From JAMBLL01 sp964460075 (GTDB lineage Bacteria > Actinomycetota > Acidimicrobiia > Spongiisociales > UBA5794), in contig CAYWPC010000011.1 in NCBI GenBank assembly GCA_964460075.1, forward strand, positions 1 through 64,000: 64,000 bases of DNA, given 5' to 3'. Made by a program: the position numbers and the translations under genes. Position 1 is the first letter of the stretch; each line of letters begins with the position of its first letter. The notes beneath the pieces are model-generated. The model was given only the letters and a program-made list of their open reading frames with translations. It was not told where the DNA came from and did no database searches. Positions 61,794 to 64,000 of this stretch are shown one piece after another.

Positions 61794-62759
61794 ATGAAGC
61801 GGGTCACTCTCCATCGTGTAGCACACCTGGCAACATGGTCCACGCTGGCCCTCATTGCGTTTGGTGGCTACACCCGTGGCAGCGGCAGTGGCTACGGATG
61901 CAAGGATCGCTGGCCGCTGTGCGATGGCGGTGCCTTTGGCGGATACCTGCCGAAGCTCGATCCCCAGATGATCGTCGAGTGGACGCACAGATGGATCGCG
62001 TTACTCGTCGGCCTGCTCGCTGTGGTGATCGTCATTGGCGCAGTGCGAGGGAAGCATCGCCGTTCTTGGATTATTGGACCGGCCGTTGCTGCGCTCGTTG
62101 TCATCGGTATCCAGGCTTGGCTCGGTCGCATGGTCGTCAAGGGTGGGCTCGACCGCGATCTCATAACGGTTCACCTCGTTGTCTCCATGGTGATCGTTGC
62201 GTTGTTTGTCGTGATCACTGTTGCGACCAGGGCCAAACCAGTCGATGGGCCCGGCCCTGTGGGTTGGTCAATGTTGATAGGAGTGAGCGCCGCTTCCGTG
62301 TTCTCTGTGATGATTCTTGGATCCATCGTTCACAACATGTACTTCCCTGGGTGGCCACTCGTCGATGGTGTGTTGATACCGGACCTGTCGGACACATATG
62401 TGGCGATTCACTTCCTTCATCGGGCAGCGACGGCTGTGACGTTCGTGCTGCTCGTCGCACTCGTCTGGCAAGTGAGAAGGCATCGTCGGCCCCTTGTCGA
62501 GATGTATCTTGTTGACGGCGCGTTGAGCGCGTTCCTGGTAAACGGGGCGCTCGGTGCTTTGCACGTCTTTACCCAGGTTCAGTCCAGCTTCGTCGTAGCT
62601 GCCCACATCGGTGTTGCTGGCCTCGTTTGGGCGGCACTGGCCGGTGCTGCTGTTGCTTCGCTTGGGCCGCTCGGTGTGGGGAGACCCTCGGTGGTGCGCC
62701 CTGTGCCCGCAGACGGGGATCGTCTACTGCGAGCGGATGTAGACGGTCCCGGTGAATAG
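61794..62759 (+). CDS. ctaA: Heme A synthase (COX15/CtaA family)
   Basis: The 321 residues have about eight helices and the heme-ligand His residues in WTHRWIALLVGL, LITVHLVVSM, AIHFLHRAATA and AAHIGVAG. The family oxidises heme O to heme A for aa3-type oxidases. GYTRGSGSGYGCKDRWPLC has the two external cysteines typical of actinobacterial and Bacillus CtaA. It begins 26 bases after livG, perhaps in the same transcript by chance. Its 3' end overlaps the facing gene by 36 bases. Confidence 0.92.
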   Translation: MKRVTLHRVAHLATWSTLALIAFGGYTRGSGSGYGCKDRWPLCDGGAFGGYLPKLDPQMIVEWTHRWIALLVGLLAVVIVIGAVRGKHRRSWIIGPAVAALVVIGIQAWLGRMVVKGGLDRDLITVHLVVSMVIVALFVVITVATRAKPVDGPGPVGWSMLIGVSAASVFSVMILGSIVHNMYFPGWPLVDGVLIPDLSDTYVAIHFLHRAATAVTFVLLVALVWQVRRHRRPLVEMYLVDGALSAFLVNGALGALHVFTQVQSSFVVAAHIGVAGLVWAALAGAAVASLGPLGVGRPSVVRPVPADGDRLLRADVDGPGE

Positions 62760-63125
62760 GCCGACGACCCGACCGTCCGTCCGAGTGACATCGACTCGGT
62801 AGGTTGCAAGGGTTCTGCCCCGTGTCATCTCGCGTGCCGTTGCTGTCAGTTCGTCACCCACTTTGGATGGGGCTGTGATTGCCAGGTGCGTGTCGATGGC
62901 CACGGCGGGGTCTCCGTCGGCGTTTGAGGCCAGTGAGAATGCACAGTCTGCCAGGGAGAACAACACACCGCCGTGTGTGCCTCCATGGAAATTCGTCTGA
63001 TCGTCGCGAACGGTCATCGCCACCACGATGTCGTCGTCTGTGATGGCGACCAGGTTGAAGCCTTGGGCCGCAATGTACGGGTCGTGTGCGAATGCGTGCT
63101 CGATCGTCTGGTCTCTGGTAGCCAT
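62724..63125 (-). CDS. PaaI-like hotdog-fold thioesterase
   Basis: The 133 residues are one hotdog domain with the PaaI mark NFHGGTHGGVLFSLADCAFSLASNADG. Such enzymes hydrolyse aromatic or acyl-CoA thioesters and rescue CoA from dead-end products. This fits the nearby ligase, PaaN and thiolase genes. ATG 63125 starts the protein. A GTG two codons earlier is possible. No Shine-Dalgarno is seen. Confidence 0.9.
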   Translation of the reverse strand: MATRDQTIEHAFAHDPYIAAQGFNLVAITDDDIVVAMTVRDDQTNFHGGTHGGVLFSLADCAFSLASNADGDPAVAIDTHLAITAPSKVGDELTATAREMTRGRTLATYRVDVTRTDGRVVGLFTGTVYIRSQ

Positions 63126-63136
63126 GCGCACAGCGT

Positions 63137-63177
63137 ACCTGGAGGGGGTCGCGGTGTGCCTGCGACCCCCTCCAGGT
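63137..63177 (-). terminator. Perfect 16-bp hairpin between the secreted-protein gene and the thioesterase gene
   Basis: Arms 63137-63152 and 63162-63177 enclose a 9-base loop. It lies 22 bases past the stop of the upstream gene and ends 11 bases before the thioesterase ATG. It is probably a terminator, and it covers the space where the thioesterase promoter would be (TACGCT, 63137-63132, overlaps its edge). Confidence 0.75.
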
Positions 63178-63199
63178 TGCCGTTGTCGAGTGTGTTGCG

Positions 63200-63961
63200 C
63201 TAGCCGTCGGAGCCGAGGGCGTCCTCGATGGCCTGCTTGGCCTTCTCGAGGGATGCCTTGGCCTTCCGCACATCTACGCGGGCGTTGTCGAGTCGGCGGC
63301 GACCCTCCTGGAGCTCGCTGGCTGCTGGCTCTTCCCAGTCGGCTGCCTGAAGGCCGATGACGTTGTCTGCGACTGGCACACCGGTTCGGCGAGCCTCGTC
63401 GATGTCATCGAGAGCCGAGATGAGCCACTTCCTGGCCTCGCTCATGTCGTAGCCTGCCTCTTCGCCACGTCGAATCGCTTCCCCAACGGTGTCGGCCGCG
63501 GAGCCAAGGCGATCAACAACGTCGGCGACGCGGTCGGATGCTCCCACCTGCCTGCTCTTGGGGACCACAACGAGGTAGATGCGGAAGTCCTCGGCGATTG
63601 CGGGGATGAGCGCCCGCAGCTCGTCGATGGTCTCGGCTGCTTCGATCTGTCTGCCAACGGCAGTGAGGCCGAGACCTGCCGACGCATACTCGCGGATGAG
63701 CGTGGTCTTGTGCCTGGCGGTGATGAACTCACTGCTTGCAACACCGTCGGTGAGCTTCTTGAGTGTCACAAGCCGCCGGTCGATAGCAGCGGCTGCTCTC
63801 TCCTTGATCTGGTCGAGAGTTGGCTGCCTCACCACATCGGTCGTGACTGTGGGTTCGCTGTCGACTCGTGTTCCGTCGGTTCGTGCGCTCGCTGCTGCCG
63901 GAACGGCAAACAGCATCCCGGCTGCGACACCGATGACGATCAGTTGTCTGAGTCGTTTCAT
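63200..63961 (-). CDS. Secreted helical protein of unknown function
   Basis: The 253 residues start with a Sec signal peptide (about 1-27, ending AAASA). The mature part is almost wholly helical, with charged coiled-coil stretches near the C-terminus (RRRLDNARVDVRKAKASLEKAKQAIEDAL). No family is recognised. ATG 63961 has AAGGAG upstream at a rather long distance. Confidence 0.75.
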   Translation of the reverse strand: MKRLRQLIVIGVAAGMLFAVPAAASARTDGTRVDSEPTVTTDVVRQPTLDQIKERAAAAIDRRLVTLKKLTDGVASSEFITARHKTTLIREYASAGLGLTAVGRQIEAAETIDELRALIPAIAEDFRIYLVVVPKSRQVGASDRVADVVDRLGSAADTVGEAIRRGEEAGYDMSEARKWLISALDDIDEARRTGVPVADNVIGLQAADWEEPAASELQEGRRRLDNARVDVRKAKASLEKAKQAIEDALGSDG

Positions 63962-64000
63962 TGTCCTATGTCTCCTTCGTCGGCGTTCAAGCTTGTCTCT

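Overview
The window reads as a chromosomal contig of a moderately GC-rich actinobacterium, most likely from the class Acidimicrobiia or a near relative. The inference rests on gene content: a WhiB protein, the actinobacterial GuaB3 form of IMP dehydrogenase, a SenX3/RegX3-like phosphate two-component pair, a PaaN-type aldehyde dehydrogenase, a Zincin_2-family protein, and many genes whose start codon lies 6-9 bases after a -10 box, which implies leaderless mRNAs. No rRNA, tRNA, IS element, prophage or CRISPR array was recognised. A 100-N scaffold gap (11490-11589) sits inside a 60-bp tandem repeat, so the sequence is an assembly product, possibly a metagenome bin.

Layout. 1-4860 (minus): truncated sensor histidine kinase, S9 peptidase, and citramalate synthase cimA with an upstream promoter, a 12-codon Ile/Thr-rich leader peptide and two hairpins that look like an amino-acid attenuator. 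4966-6894: membrane acyltransferase with an SGNH domain. 6970-10794: trpS, guaB3, guaA. 10927-13593: a one-polypeptide CheA-like hybrid kinase with a repeat-expanded linker. 13730-18538: pcrA, a B12-binding methylmalonyl-CoA mutase subunit, sucCD. 18539-20288: a putative lipoprotein gene broken by an exact 271-bp tandem duplication. 20289-25576: purN-purH-folD, icd, mdh. 25661-29322: membrane protein, HU, SCP2 protein, VIT-like transporter, tandem DUF427 protein. 29427-32884: succinate dehydrogenase sdhCAB. 33173-37175: whiB, an unknown gene, tatA, and an ECF sigma / anti-sigma / RseB-like operon. 37255-38457: acyl-CoA dehydrogenase. 38512-47081: a full phosphate block (pstSCAB, phoU, Na/Pi cotransporter with a separate PhoU-like partner, and divergent phoR-phoB) around a PHO-box-like repeat. 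47110-51433: AhpE-type peroxiredoxin, Zincin_2 protein, HtrA-type protease, moaE, HEAT-repeat protein. 51456-62759: thiolase, PaaN, then acyl-CoA synthetase translationally coupled to a livHM-SBP-livFG ABC transporter, and heme A synthase. 62724-63961: PaaI-like thioesterase and a secreted helical protein.

The genes outline an aerobic heterotroph. Methylmalonyl-CoA mutase, SucCD, Sdh, Mdh and Icd supply most of a TCA cycle and a propionyl-CoA entry point. The acyl-CoA synthetase, ABC importer, acyl-CoA dehydrogenase, thiolase and PaaN suggest uptake and oxidation of carboxylic acids, perhaps aromatic. Heme A synthase points to an aa3-type oxidase. The most distinctive observations are the cimA leader-peptide attenuator, the duplicated anti-sigma domain with one lost zinc site, the moaE/htrA starts 12 bp apart with overlapping -10 boxes, and the repeat-expanded CheA hybrid. 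I found no clearly new defence, secretion or biosynthetic system.
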